From contig CASJPF010000019.1 of NCBI GenBank assembly GCA_949383255.1, positions 1 through 64,000 on the forward strand: DNA of 64,000 nucleotides, in the 5' to 3' direction. The DNA is from Lachnospiraceae bacterium. Lineage in GTDB: Bacteria; Bacillota; Clostridia; Lachnospirales; Lachnospiraceae. Shown here piece after piece: positions 30,101-39,141 of this stretch. Positions within the stretch are counted from its first letter, which is position 1, and the number at the start of each line of letters is the position of its first letter. The position numbers and the translations under genes were made by a program. Under the pieces are notes generated by a model. The model saw only the letters and a list, made by a program, of their open reading frames with translations, was not told the origin of the DNA and searched no databases.

Positions 30101-31103
30101 CCTTTTTTCCTCCCTGACTTACTGTGTTAATCAAATCTTCCATTGTCAAAAACTGCCTTAGCCTCTTTCCAATACATTCACTCATCTCCGATACCAAATG
30201 ATACGGAAACTGTTTCTGGACAAGCCACACTTCCAGATAGCCTCCATTGACTGCCTCCTCCTTCGTTGTTTTATCCCATTCATGAACCATTTTGATATGA
30301 TACCCCGGAATATCAATCTTATTTTTTGTCTTTGCAATGCATAATAATTTTGGTGCATGTTTCCTATAAAGTTCCAATTCCTTTATTTGTTCCATGAGTG
30401 TTTCAATCTGTTCCTCAAGCGCTATAATCTGTCGTTCTGTCATCTCTCGCCGCCTGATTTCCTCCTGTTTTTCCGCCTGAATTTGCCCCATCTGATGTTC
30501 TAATTCTCCAATTTGTCGAAAGAGACGATCCTTTGCCTTTTCCTGCCGCAGTATATTTTTTTGCAGATTATCAAGCTCTATCTTATTCTCCTGGATTGTA
30601 TTTTTATACTTTTTATTTTTTTCCTTTGCAGTTGTTAACTCTTGCTCAAATCGTTGTATTTCTTTTTTTAGCGCTTCTATTTCACTGTTTGCATTCTGTT
30701 TTGGATTCTGTTCTTGCTCTTGCGACTTCATTTGTGGTTTGCTCTTTTCTGGTGCACTGTCCAGCTCCTTCTTATCATGTGTCAATTTCTTTAAATATTC
30801 CTCAACTCCAGCATGTGTATACTCCCCTTTCATCCATTCACCCGCAAGGTGATATATAATATTTTCCTCATTCATTTTTCGTTGCTCCGCCATAGCCTCT
30901 AGCACAAGCTGATAAGGATATTTTCCGCCGCGCCTTGCCCGCTTTGCCATACATGCACAGACTGCCCGCGGCGGTGCTTTACTCACATTTTTTGAAAAAC
31001 CATCCACAACAAACCCCTTCTCAGCTGCTTTTTTGACGACAAGTCGCTGATCTTCTTCTGCAAGCTGTTGATACAGCGCCCGCGTCAGTTCTAACTCATT
31101 CAT
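30057..31103 (-). CDS. Coiled-coil protein, first gene of the McrBC-like operon
   Basis: Helical N-terminus; long Glu/Lys/Gln heptad region (EIEALKKEIQRFEQELTTAKEKNKKYKNTIQENKIELDNLQKNILRQ...); GGAGAGGGG RBS; 3' end overlaps the McrB-like gene by 44 bp. Confidence 0.78.
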   Translation of the reverse strand: MNELELTRALYQQLAEEDQRLVVKKAAEKGFVVDGFSKNVSKAPPRAVCACMAKRARRGGKYPYQLVLEAMAEQRKMNEENIIYHLAGEWMKGEYTHAGVEEYLKKLTHDKKELDSAPEKSKPQMKSQEQEQNPKQNANSEIEALKKEIQRFEQELTTAKEKNKKYKNTIQENKIELDNLQKNILRQEKAKDRLFRQIGELEHQMGQIQAEKQEEIRRREMTERQIIALEEQIETLMEQIKELELYRKHAPKLLCIAKTKNKIDIPGYHIKMVHEWDKTTKEEAVNGGYLEVWLVQKQFPYHLVSEMSECIGKRLRQFLTMEDLINTVSQGGKKDDADGGQTDHRNIG

Positions 31104-31269
31104 TTTGCATATCCCCTCTCCTTTTCTTTTGGTAATGAACTGTAACGACAAAAACTCCATGTTACTCTTTCAGTTTACCATGCAAACATTAGTTCTTCAA
31201 CCTCTTTTTTTAAAATTATTAAAAATTTTATTTACAATTTCTGTAAAATGGTGTATAGTTCGATTGTTA

Positions 31270-31315
31270 TATAGGAAACACCAGAAAGTATTTTCCGTTT
31301 TCTACAGTTCCTATA
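31270..31315. repeat. Short inverted-repeat element upstream of folT
   Basis: TATAGGAAACACCAGAAAGTATTTTCCG...TTCCTATAA; related sequence at 32225-32262. Confidence 0.35.
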
Positions 31316-31344
31316 ATTGATATTCTATTTTATTGAAATATCTT

Positions 31345-31489
31345 GCAGAGTAGAATCGCGTGCGTTAGGAATGTTGCAATTCTTTACAATTCCTTACAGT
31401 GCCTTGTGAACAGGGAGTTGTCACAGGGACGAAAGAAACAAAAATGTTATGATAATTTGTTTTGCGATACGAGATTCGCATCCCGCTGC
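31345..31489 (+). ncRNA. THF (tetrahydrofolate) riboswitch-like leader of folT, containing a ~30-nt insertion
   Basis: GCAGAGTAG-AATCGCGTGCGTTA[insert]CAGTGCC-TTGTGAACAGGGAGTTGTCACAGGGACGAA...GATTCGCATCCCGCTGC matches the THF-I layout from memory (AGAGUAG, GCGUUAAGUG, GGGAUGUNGUC..GACGAA, GCAUCCGCU) and sits upstream of a folate ECF gene. Confidence 0.7.
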
Positions 31490-31606
31490 TACATATTTGA
31501 CTGAGGAATCATTTCTATAATTTTATTTGATGCAACTCCATCTGATGCATTATTCCTAAGTCTCATTTGTGTAGTTTTCGGAGGCTGCATAAAGGAGGCT
31601 TATTTT

Positions 31607-32194
31607 ATGCAAAAAATCAAAAAACGGTACACAGAATGTTCTTCTGACGCGTTCCAACAGTTAAAAATAACACACAATCTAGTGCTTTGTGGATTGATGG
31701 CGGCGTTGGCAGTCGTACTCAACTACACCACATCCATCTTTATCACGCCAAACATACGCATTGGCTTCTCAGGTCTGCCAAACCGCGTTGTCGAATATTT
31801 GTTCGGTCCCTGCATTGGCGCAATTTTTGGCGGTATGCTTGACATTCTAAAATATTTGTTAAAACCAGATGGCGGTGCTTTTTTCTTTGGTTACACCTTT
31901 AATGTTATGGTTGCAGGCATTATTTACGGCACAATTTTATATCGACGACCTGTCAGACTCTGGCGCATTTTTATCGCGGAGTTTCTGACAAAGGCAATTG
32001 TCAATTGCGGACTAAATACACTGTGGCTCGCTGTTATGAATGGAAACGCATTTCTAGCAATTTTGCCCGCGCGCGTAATAAAAAATATTATTATGCTTCC
32101 AATTGACACCGCCATTTTATTCTTCACACTCACTTTCGTGTCAAAACTGTTAAACATGCCAGAATTTCGCAAATTTCGAGGTGGGAAATTTTAG
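31607..32194 (+). CDS. folT: Folate ECF transporter S component
   Basis: GLMAALAVVLNYTTSIFITPNIRIGFSGLPNRVVEYLFGPCIGAIFGGMLDILKYLLKPDGGAFFFGYTFN. Confidence 0.9.
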   Translation: MQKIKKRYTECSSDAFQQLKITHNLVLCGLMAALAVVLNYTTSIFITPNIRIGFSGLPNRVVEYLFGPCIGAIFGGMLDILKYLLKPDGGAFFFGYTFNVMVAGIIYGTILYRRPVRLWRIFIAEFLTKAIVNCGLNTLWLAVMNGNAFLAILPARVIKNIIMLPIDTAILFFTLTFVSKLLNMPEFRKFRGGKF

Positions 32195-32224
32195 CCCTTT
32201 TTCTGTTCACAAAAATGTGTTAAA

Positions 32225-32262
32225 CTATAGGAAACGGCAAAAGTATTTGTGTTTCCTATAAC
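32225..32262. repeat. Short inverted-repeat element downstream of folT
   Basis: CTATAGGAAAC ggcaaaagtatttgt GTTTCCTATAA. Confidence 0.35.
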
Positions 32263-32316
32263 TATATAGTACATAAAAATGCAAAGGCGCCTATATCATC
32301 AAAGAGGTACATACTT

Positions 32317-33198
32317 ATGAATCATATTGAAAACCACATGTTTGAGGAAATGAAACACTTGATTGACCGCTCTGCCCTTATCTGGCTGATACTTATGACA
32401 AGCGTGTCACTTTTGACAGGATTGCTCTGTCTGCTTGGCGTTTTGCCACACACAGCATTGTGGTCTTTGCTCTGGCTTCTCCCGACGGCTATTGTTCTGT
32501 GCGTTGTTGTCCACTTTTATCACAAAAAGGCAAAAATTCTTGCGCAAAAACAACAAATTTCCATGATGGCTTACCACGCGAAACAAATTATGGAACAACT
32601 TCAGCACCAAATTCCTGACACTCTCATCACAGACAGCAAAATAAAAATGCGTTACCTTGCTCGACACGGTGTTGATATTGATGCCGCCTTGGCTAGGCTT
32701 GGACAAAATATAGAAAAATATAATGAACTGGCGATATCGTTTTTGCAAAACAGTGACAAGTACGAAGATACTCTGTATGATTTGATGCAGCCGGACACAT
32801 TGATGCGATATGGTGCAAACGCACACATGCTGCGCATTAAGGTAAATGAGCTTGGACTGGTCAATCTTACTGACACTGTATTTTTTCACGAGATAGAAGC
32901 CTACGCAGGCTGTATTGACGTGGTGCGTGACAACTGGAAAAAACTTTCTCTTGAACTTGACGAGGCATACAGTATCTTAAATGAATATGTAAAATCTGTC
33001 GGTTTGACAGGCAGCAATCATATCTCCTTTAAAAAGTGGGGAGAACAGCTTCAAGAAGCTTTTCAGGCACTTGAAACCTACGACACACAAAAGGCAAAGA
33101 CAATCTTAAATGAATTGATTCAATCCCCCATTGACTCTGACATTACAAATGCCCTAAGAGGGATTATTGCAAATATTGATGATATGCTGGCACTCTAA
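32317..33198 (+). CDS. Membrane-anchored protein with an Hpt-like helical domain
   Basis: Two TM segments, then LQNSDKYEDTLYDLMQP..YGANAHMLRIKVNELGLVNLTDTVFFHEIEAYAGCIDVVRDNWKKL resembling an Hpt bundle. Confidence 0.5.
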   Translation: MNHIENHMFEEMKHLIDRSALIWLILMTSVSLLTGLLCLLGVLPHTALWSLLWLLPTAIVLCVVVHFYHKKAKILAQKQQISMMAYHAKQIMEQLQHQIPDTLITDSKIKMRYLARHGVDIDAALARLGQNIEKYNELAISFLQNSDKYEDTLYDLMQPDTLMRYGANAHMLRIKVNELGLVNLTDTVFFHEIEAYAGCIDVVRDNWKKLSLELDEAYSILNEYVKSVGLTGSNHISFKKWGEQLQEAFQALETYDTQKAKTILNELIQSPIDSDITNALRGIIANIDDMLAL

Positions 33199-33211
33199 AA
33201 AGAGAGACATG

Positions 33212-33310
33212 GGGGCTGTTGCAAAATTCGGCAATTCCACAATATATAGTTAAGATGTCTGAAATAACTATATTATATATTGTGTGCATCCGCCATTTTG
33301 CAACAGCCCC
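33212..33310. repeat. 99-bp palindromic MITE-like element with IS-type ends
   Basis: GGGGCTGTTGCAAAAT ... ATTTTGCAACAGCCCC perfect 16-bp TIRs; nested CACAATATATAGTTA ... TAACTATATtATATATTGTG. Confidence 0.75.
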
Positions 33311-33352
33311 TTTGAAATACTAATTCATCAAAGTGAATTTGATATCTATTTA

Positions 33353-34465
33353 TTATTTCAATTCTTTAACATACAATCGGTCTGTTCCATTCCCGTAATT
33401 TGTAATATCGTGAAGATAATGATATCCAAACTTTTCATATAAGCCAATATGCTCTGTTGGAATATAAGTTCTTACAAATCCACATTCTTTTGCATATTCA
33501 TTTGCAAAGTCAATTAACCGCTCGATAATTCTATTTCCTCGATAATCTTCGACAACAAACAGACTAGATACCCAAGGATATATTTCTGGCAGCGGATAAT
33601 AGTCTGTCTTCATAATAGAAGCCATTCCCACAATTTGACCATTAATAATTGCCACAAATGGTGTTTCCCAATCTGTAAACACCCACGCCCGTAGTATCTC
33701 CAGCATATGTTCTTTTACATCTTCCCAAGAAAAATTTTCAACAAAATGGATTAATTTATTAGCCAATTTTGTATCTTTTTCTACTTTTTTTATTTCTAAT
33801 ACTTCTATGCTGAAATTATTATTTTTTAATCCAAAATGTCGCTCTACTTTTTCTACAGTTTCATCAATTGTACTTTTGGATGTTCTTTCAATCCAGTAAT
33901 AGTCACTATCCTTGATAGCATTATAATACTTCTCGTTAAGACTTTTAAGCGTTTCGTTACATACTGCCTTTGCTTTCTCGGTATCAGAGGTACTATTTAT
34001 AAAATCGCTAAATCCTTGATGGTCGGGACGATTACAGTAATCATCAATTATATTTGAAGGTTCTTTTAGTAAAAATACGATTCGAGAGGGTTCCGTAAAT
34101 TTTTTGACTTCTTCTATAGTCAAATGGCAATCACACAATACAATTTGATTTTGCGAAAGTCGTATCAAATCCAATAGCACAAAATCAAATTGTTCTCTTG
34201 TGTTATCAATCAACCAATTTCTGTATTCCTCTACAGTACGCCCAAAAAATGCATCCGCATCTTTAAAAGTTTTGTTCATTGCAGGCTGAAAAGCAATATT
34301 TGAGATTTTTTGATGATTTGCAAACTGCTCATCAACATCATATACCAATAAATTATGCCGCTTTGCCAACTCCCGTGAAATAGTTGTCTTCCCTCCACAA
34401 GGTATTCCAGTTACAAAATAAACATTTTTTAAGTATTCTTTTATTACATTATCCTGAAATATCAT
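33353..34465 (-). CDS. P-loop kinase-like domain fused to a GNAT acetyltransferase domain
   Basis: N-term VYFVTGIPCGGKTTISRELAKRHNLLVYDVDE (P-loop); C-term FVAIINGQIVGMASIM..SSLFVVEDYRGNRIIERLIDFANEYAKECGF..YEKFGY (GNAT). Confidence 0.8.
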   Translation of the reverse strand: MIFQDNVIKEYLKNVYFVTGIPCGGKTTISRELAKRHNLLVYDVDEQFANHQKISNIAFQPAMNKTFKDADAFFGRTVEEYRNWLIDNTREQFDFVLLDLIRLSQNQIVLCDCHLTIEEVKKFTEPSRIVFLLKEPSNIIDDYCNRPDHQGFSDFINSTSDTEKAKAVCNETLKSLNEKYYNAIKDSDYYWIERTSKSTIDETVEKVERHFGLKNNNFSIEVLEIKKVEKDTKLANKLIHFVENFSWEDVKEHMLEILRAWVFTDWETPFVAIINGQIVGMASIMKTDYYPLPEIYPWVSSLFVVEDYRGNRIIERLIDFANEYAKECGFVRTYIPTEHIGLYEKFGYHYLHDITNYGNGTDRLYVKELK

Positions 34466-34580
34466 TGCAAAATCTCCTTTATTAAATAGTCTTTCGTGTT
34501 CTGCCTATACATAAAACTATTTAATATAGTCTTATGTACTTAGATATTTCTTAATCTTAATACCATATTTTTCACCTCCA

Positions 34581-34601
34581 CAAATCCCGATTGTGATTTG
34601 A
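34581..34601. repeat. attL-like direct repeat
   Basis: CAAATCCCGATTGTGATTTGA, identical to 46890-46910. Confidence 0.85.
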
Positions 34602-34861
34602 TGATTTTTAAGGGAAATATTAGCTGTTATATTTTGTTATTAAAATACCCGCCAACCCTTGAAAATACTAAGTTTATCGCAGGTGAACTTTCCCTTATCG
34701 TTTCCCTTGTGTTATATCTTCCCACAGGGCATTACGAACCCTGATAAGGGAAAAAATGAGGGAAACAAAATCACATAAAACATTATAACACAAAATATAT
34801 GGGAATTGGTAAACTGATTGAAATGCTTTCAAAAAATCAATGAAAAGAGGACGGATAAAAG

Positions 34862-35101
34862 ATGAATATGATTTACGCAACATACAATATCCACCATAAC
34901 AGCATTGACGTATACACTTATGCAGGCTACTTTTTACGGATAGACTGCAATAAAGCGGAAGAAGGATTAAAAACTACCCCTTGCTCTGAATGTGCCTTAA
35001 ATGCTCTGGCAATAGACGAACCGCTTGAATACGCAAGGCTCTATCTTGATGGAAATATGCAGATGTGGGTGGATGCGGAAGATTCATTGGAATTGTGGTA
35101 A
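34862..35101 (+). CDS. Small protein, DUF6061-like
   Basis: MNMIYATYNIHHNSIDVYTYAGYFLRIDCNKAEEGLKTTPCSECALNALAIDEPLEYARLYLDG. Confidence 0.6.
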   Translation: MNMIYATYNIHHNSIDVYTYAGYFLRIDCNKAEEGLKTTPCSECALNALAIDEPLEYARLYLDGNMQMWVDAEDSLELW

Positions 35102-35260
35102 TTTTTATAATTACTATATCAATATTTGCATAGTGTAGCTTTTTAATGAACAAATTGAAACAAATTAACTGAACCGATAACTGCTGATTATACATGTTAT
35201 CGGTTCAGTTTTTCTAAAATAAACTCTTATGACAAGAGGTAATAAAACAGTTCAAATTTT

Positions 35261-36916
35261 CTACTTGGGAAAGGTTACAATAACCGTCGTGCCTTTTCCG
35301 ACATGACTTTTTACATCAACTTTAGCATTATGGATTTTAGCAGCGTGTTTCACAATAGAAAGCCCAAGCCCGGTTCCCCCTACTGCCTTAGAATGGCTCT
35401 TATCAACACGATAAAAACGCTCAAAAATACGTTCTTGATGTTCGGGTGCAATTCCTATCCCCGTGTCCTCCACTGATAAAACTACCATGCCGTTTTCGTT
35501 CTGTATGTTTACCATTACTTTTCCGTTTTCATGGTTATACTTAATCGCATTGTCACAAAGATTATAAATCACACTGTATAAAAGCTGAGGTATGCCGTTA
35601 AGGGGAGCCGAAACGCCGGAAAGCTCCAATGTGACACATAAGGTATTTGCCTGTGGCTCTAAGCTCTGTACCGCCTTTTCTGCCAATGCGTATAAGTCGA
35701 TATTTTCCCTCTGCATATCGTCCGCACCTTCGTCAAGGTGCGAAAGACTGATAATGTCCTCTACAAGCCGTATCATTCGTCCGGCTTCATCATAAATCTT
35801 TCCGGCAAAGGGTATTTTATCATTCTCCTTTACCATATCGTTTTTCAAAAGCTCCGCATACCCGGAAATGGAGTGAAGCGGGGTTTTTAATTCATGGGAC
35901 ACATTAGCGGTAAATTCGCGCCGTATCTGTTCCGCTTTTTCTTTTTCCGTCACATTGAAAAAGAAAAGTGCGGCTCCTTTCACAATGTTTTCAGAAGTGA
36001 TCGGATCAGCGTCAATTTGATAGCTTTCTCCATGCAGCCGGATAATGTTTTCGCCCCGTTCTCCATGTAAGGCTTTCGTAAGGATTTCCTGCAATTCAAG
36101 ATTACGGCATAAGGACAGCATATCAGAACCGATACAGTCTGTGTCAGCGTCCAGCAGTTTTCTTGCCGCAGGGTTTATACTGATAATTTTCCCTTTTTGA
36201 TTTAAGAGAATCATGCCCTCATTCATGCTGCCGATAATCGTATTTAATTCATTCTCTTTTTGGAGAAGCTCGGCTTTCTGCCCCCGTAGCTGTTTTTGCT
36301 GGCTGTCAATACGCCGTAAAAAAGGGGAAAGCTCATCATAGCCCTCATTTGACAACGGATTATCAAGATCAATTTCATTTAATGGCTTTACTATTTTTTT
36401 TGAAACTTGAATAGCCAAAACAATGGAAAGAATCAATGCAATCACAAATATAATGCAAATCGGCTGTGTCATACCTAAAAGGAGCGTCAAAATAGAATTT
36501 TGAGATATGGAAAGCCGTAATATAGTGCCATCATCAAGTTTCTGTGCGGAATAAAACGAACGCTCCATCAAAGTAGCAGAATACCGTTTGCTCTCACCAT
36601 AGCCCGAAGAAAGGGCTTCCCGCACTTCTTCCCGCTCTAAATGATTTTCCATTTCCGCAGTATCAGACGCACTATCAAAAATAACATTTCCCTCTGTATC
36701 AATCCATGATATACGATAATTTTTCACTTTCAAATCATGGAAATAATCAATGCCCTCATTTGTAACGCCCTGTGCGGCAAGGGTTGTCTGCATTTTTAGC
36801 TGTGCCTGTTCAACATTTGAAAAGTATTCATACAGAACACCCATGAACAGAACAACAGACGCAAGAAAAACAGTCAATGCGACAAGGCAGATTGAGCGAA
36901 AAATTCGTTTCGTCAT
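35261..36916 (-). CDS. phoR: Phosphate sensor histidine kinase PhoR
   Basis: PAS domain plus FTANVSHELKTPLHSISGYAELL and GGTGLGLSIVKHAA; adjacent to phoB/phoU/pst. Confidence 0.88.
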   Translation of the reverse strand: MTKRIFRSICLVALTVFLASVVLFMGVLYEYFSNVEQAQLKMQTTLAAQGVTNEGIDYFHDLKVKNYRISWIDTEGNVIFDSASDTAEMENHLEREEVREALSSGYGESKRYSATLMERSFYSAQKLDDGTILRLSISQNSILTLLLGMTQPICIIFVIALILSIVLAIQVSKKIVKPLNEIDLDNPLSNEGYDELSPFLRRIDSQQKQLRGQKAELLQKENELNTIIGSMNEGMILLNQKGKIISINPAARKLLDADTDCIGSDMLSLCRNLELQEILTKALHGERGENIIRLHGESYQIDADPITSENIVKGAALFFFNVTEKEKAEQIRREFTANVSHELKTPLHSISGYAELLKNDMVKENDKIPFAGKIYDEAGRMIRLVEDIISLSHLDEGADDMQRENIDLYALAEKAVQSLEPQANTLCVTLELSGVSAPLNGIPQLLYSVIYNLCDNAIKYNHENGKVMVNIQNENGMVVLSVEDTGIGIAPEHQERIFERFYRVDKSHSKAVGGTGLGLSIVKHAAKIHNAKVDVKSHVGKGTTVIVTFPK

Positions 36917-36992
36917 ATTATAACCGTACTCCTTTCATAATCTGCAAGTTTGGGCTGTAAAGCACAAACTTGTAAGATTGAAAATTTTAATT

Positions 36993-37667
36993 TTAATCTT
37001 TTCCCTCCATTCGATACCCAACTCCCCGTACCGTTTCAATATAGCTCCCACATTCGCCTAATTTTGTTCGGAGCGTTCCGATGTGAACATCTACGGTTCG
37101 GGTTTCCCCTATGTAGTCAATGCCCCATATCATTTCAAGAAGCTGGTCGCGTGTAAACACCCGTCCGGGGTTTTCCATAAAAGTATGGAGCAGCTTATGT
37201 TCTTTCAGTGTCAACTGAACCCGTTCGTTGTTTACAAGCACAATATATGTTTCCAAATTCAATTCTAAATTTCCAATTTTTAGTTTTTTTGTTTCTTCTT
37301 TCGGGCTTGTACGCCGCAATACCGCTTTCACACGGGAAATCATTTCCATCATGCCAAACGGCTTTGCAAGGTAATCATCAGCTCCCAAGTCAAGCCCGGT
37401 TACTTTGTCGTATTCGGTTCCTTTGGCTGTCGCCATAATAACAGGAATATCCTCTGTCGTACCCTGCATACGCAGCTTTTTCAATATGGAAATGCCATCT
37501 TCGCCGGGAAGCATTATATCAAGCATAATAAGCTGGGGTTTTTCTGTCTGCAAAGCGTCAAAAAGGCTGTCCGCGCAGTCAAAACCTTTTGCTTCAAATC
37601 CGGCAGAATTTAATGTGTATATCATCAGATCACGGATAGAGCTGTCGTCCTCAACACAATAAATCAT
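36993..37667 (-). CDS. phoB: Phosphate response regulator (PhoB/PhoP type)
   Basis: MIYCVEDDSSIRDLMIYTLNSAGFEA..LIMLDIMLPGEDGISIL; winged helix. Confidence 0.88.
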   Translation of the reverse strand: MIYCVEDDSSIRDLMIYTLNSAGFEAKGFDCADSLFDALQTEKPQLIMLDIMLPGEDGISILKKLRMQGTTEDIPVIMATAKGTEYDKVTGLDLGADDYLAKPFGMMEMISRVKAVLRRTSPKEETKKLKIGNLELNLETYIVLVNNERVQLTLKEHKLLHTFMENPGRVFTRDQLLEMIWGIDYIGETRTVDVHIGTLRTKLGECGSYIETVRGVGYRMEGKD

Positions 37668-37750
37668 ATAAATCCGCTCCTTTCTTTCCTGTGGCAATAT
37701 TCCGAACTCAATCATACCATATTACCTATATTTCATCAATGGCGGTATGT

Positions 37751-38392
37751 TCACCCCTCTTTGTTCCCTGTGATTGAGAACAGAACCCATTTTGCAATAT
37801 TGACCGCATGATCTCCGATACGTTCAAAATATTTTGCAATCATTAACAGGTCTATGGCATACTCACCGTCTGTTTCGGGCTTGCTGAAAAGTTCAATCAG
37901 CATTTTCTTCACCTTATCGAAAAAGGAATCCACCACATCATCATAATCTATCACGGCTTTCGCCATCTGCATATCCTTTTTCACAAAAGCGTCAATACTG
38001 TCCGTTACCATTTTAATGACAGCAACCGACATATCATGGATAACCTGTGTGTCGTCGGTGGCGTGAATATTGGCTAATGTGATAATTTCCGCTATGTCTG
38101 CGGATTGATCTCCGATTCTTGCCATATCTGTCACCATTTTAAGCGCGGACGATACAACCCTCAAATCTTTTGCCACGGGCTGCTGCTGTAAGAGCAGCTT
38201 TAGACACATAGTTTCAATTTCGCGCTCTTTGTGGTCTATCTGAACAGAGAGATCGGGAACAGCCTTTGCAAGTGCGGGATTCCCCTCTGTCAGAGCTTTT
38301 GCGGACATAGCAATCGCATTTTCACAAAAAGCCCCCATTGTAATCAACTCTTTATTTAACAAATCTAACTGTTCATCAAATTTTAGGCGCAT
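37751..38392 (-). CDS. phoU: Phosphate signalling protein PhoU
   Basis: [65 protein letters not shown]. Confidence 0.93.
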   Translation of the reverse strand: MRLKFDEQLDLLNKELITMGAFCENAIAMSAKALTEGNPALAKAVPDLSVQIDHKEREIETMCLKLLLQQQPVAKDLRVVSSALKMVTDMARIGDQSADIAEIITLANIHATDDTQVIHDMSVAVIKMVTDSIDAFVKKDMQMAKAVIDYDDVVDSFFDKVKKMLIELFSKPETDGEYAIDLLMIAKYFERIGDHAVNIAKWVLFSITGNKEG

Positions 38393-39141
38393 TATCCAAA
38401 CCTCCCTGTAATATAGTCCTCTGTCCGCTTGTCCTGCGGCATGGAGAATAATTTTTCTGTTTCTCCAAACTCCACCATTTCCCCAAGCAGGAAAAACGCT
38501 GTCTTGTCAGAAATTCGGAGTGCCTGTTGCATATTATGTGTCACAATGACAATGGTATAGTCCTTTTTTAATTCTGCGGCAAGTTCCTCTATCTTTGCCG
38601 TAGAAATAGGGTCAAGTGCGCTGGTCGGTTCGTCCATCAGCAAAACTTCCGGCTCCACCGCCAAAGCGCGGGCAATGCAAAGACGCTGCTGTTGACCGCC
38701 CGACATACCAAGCGCGGATTTTTTCAGCCTGTCTTTTACCTCGTCCCAAATTGCCGCCCCTTTTAAGGAACGCTCTACAATTTCGTCCAGCGCAGCTTTA
38801 GAACGGATACCATGAGTCCTTGCTCCAAAGGCAACATTGTCATAAATGCTCATAGGGAACGGATTCGGTTTTTGAAATACCATTCCCACACGTTTACGCA
38901 GTAGGTTAATATCCATATTTCCATAAATATCTTCACCGTCTAAACGGATAGTCCCTTTGATGTGGCAGCCCTCCACCAAGTCATTCATTCGGTTCAATGT
39001 TTTTAATAATGTCGATTTACCGCAGCCCGACGGTCCGATCAGCGCGGTAATTTCGTGTTCCTTAAACGCCACATTTATTTTTTTCAAGGCTTGAAAGTTT
39101 CCGTAGAATAAATCCAAATCCTCAACCACGATTTTATCCAT
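38392..39141 (-). CDS. pstB: Phosphate ABC transporter ATP-binding protein PstB
   Basis: [61 protein letters not shown]. Confidence 0.96.
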   Translation of the reverse strand: MDKIVVEDLDLFYGNFQALKKINVAFKEHEITALIGPSGCGKSTLLKTLNRMNDLVEGCHIKGTIRLDGEDIYGNMDINLLRKRVGMVFQKPNPFPMSIYDNVAFGARTHGIRSKAALDEIVERSLKGAAIWDEVKDRLKKSALGMSGGQQQRLCIARALAVEPEVLLMDEPTSALDPISTAKIEELAAELKKDYTIVIVTHNMQQALRISDKTAFFLLGEMVEFGETEKLFSMPQDKRTEDYITGRFG

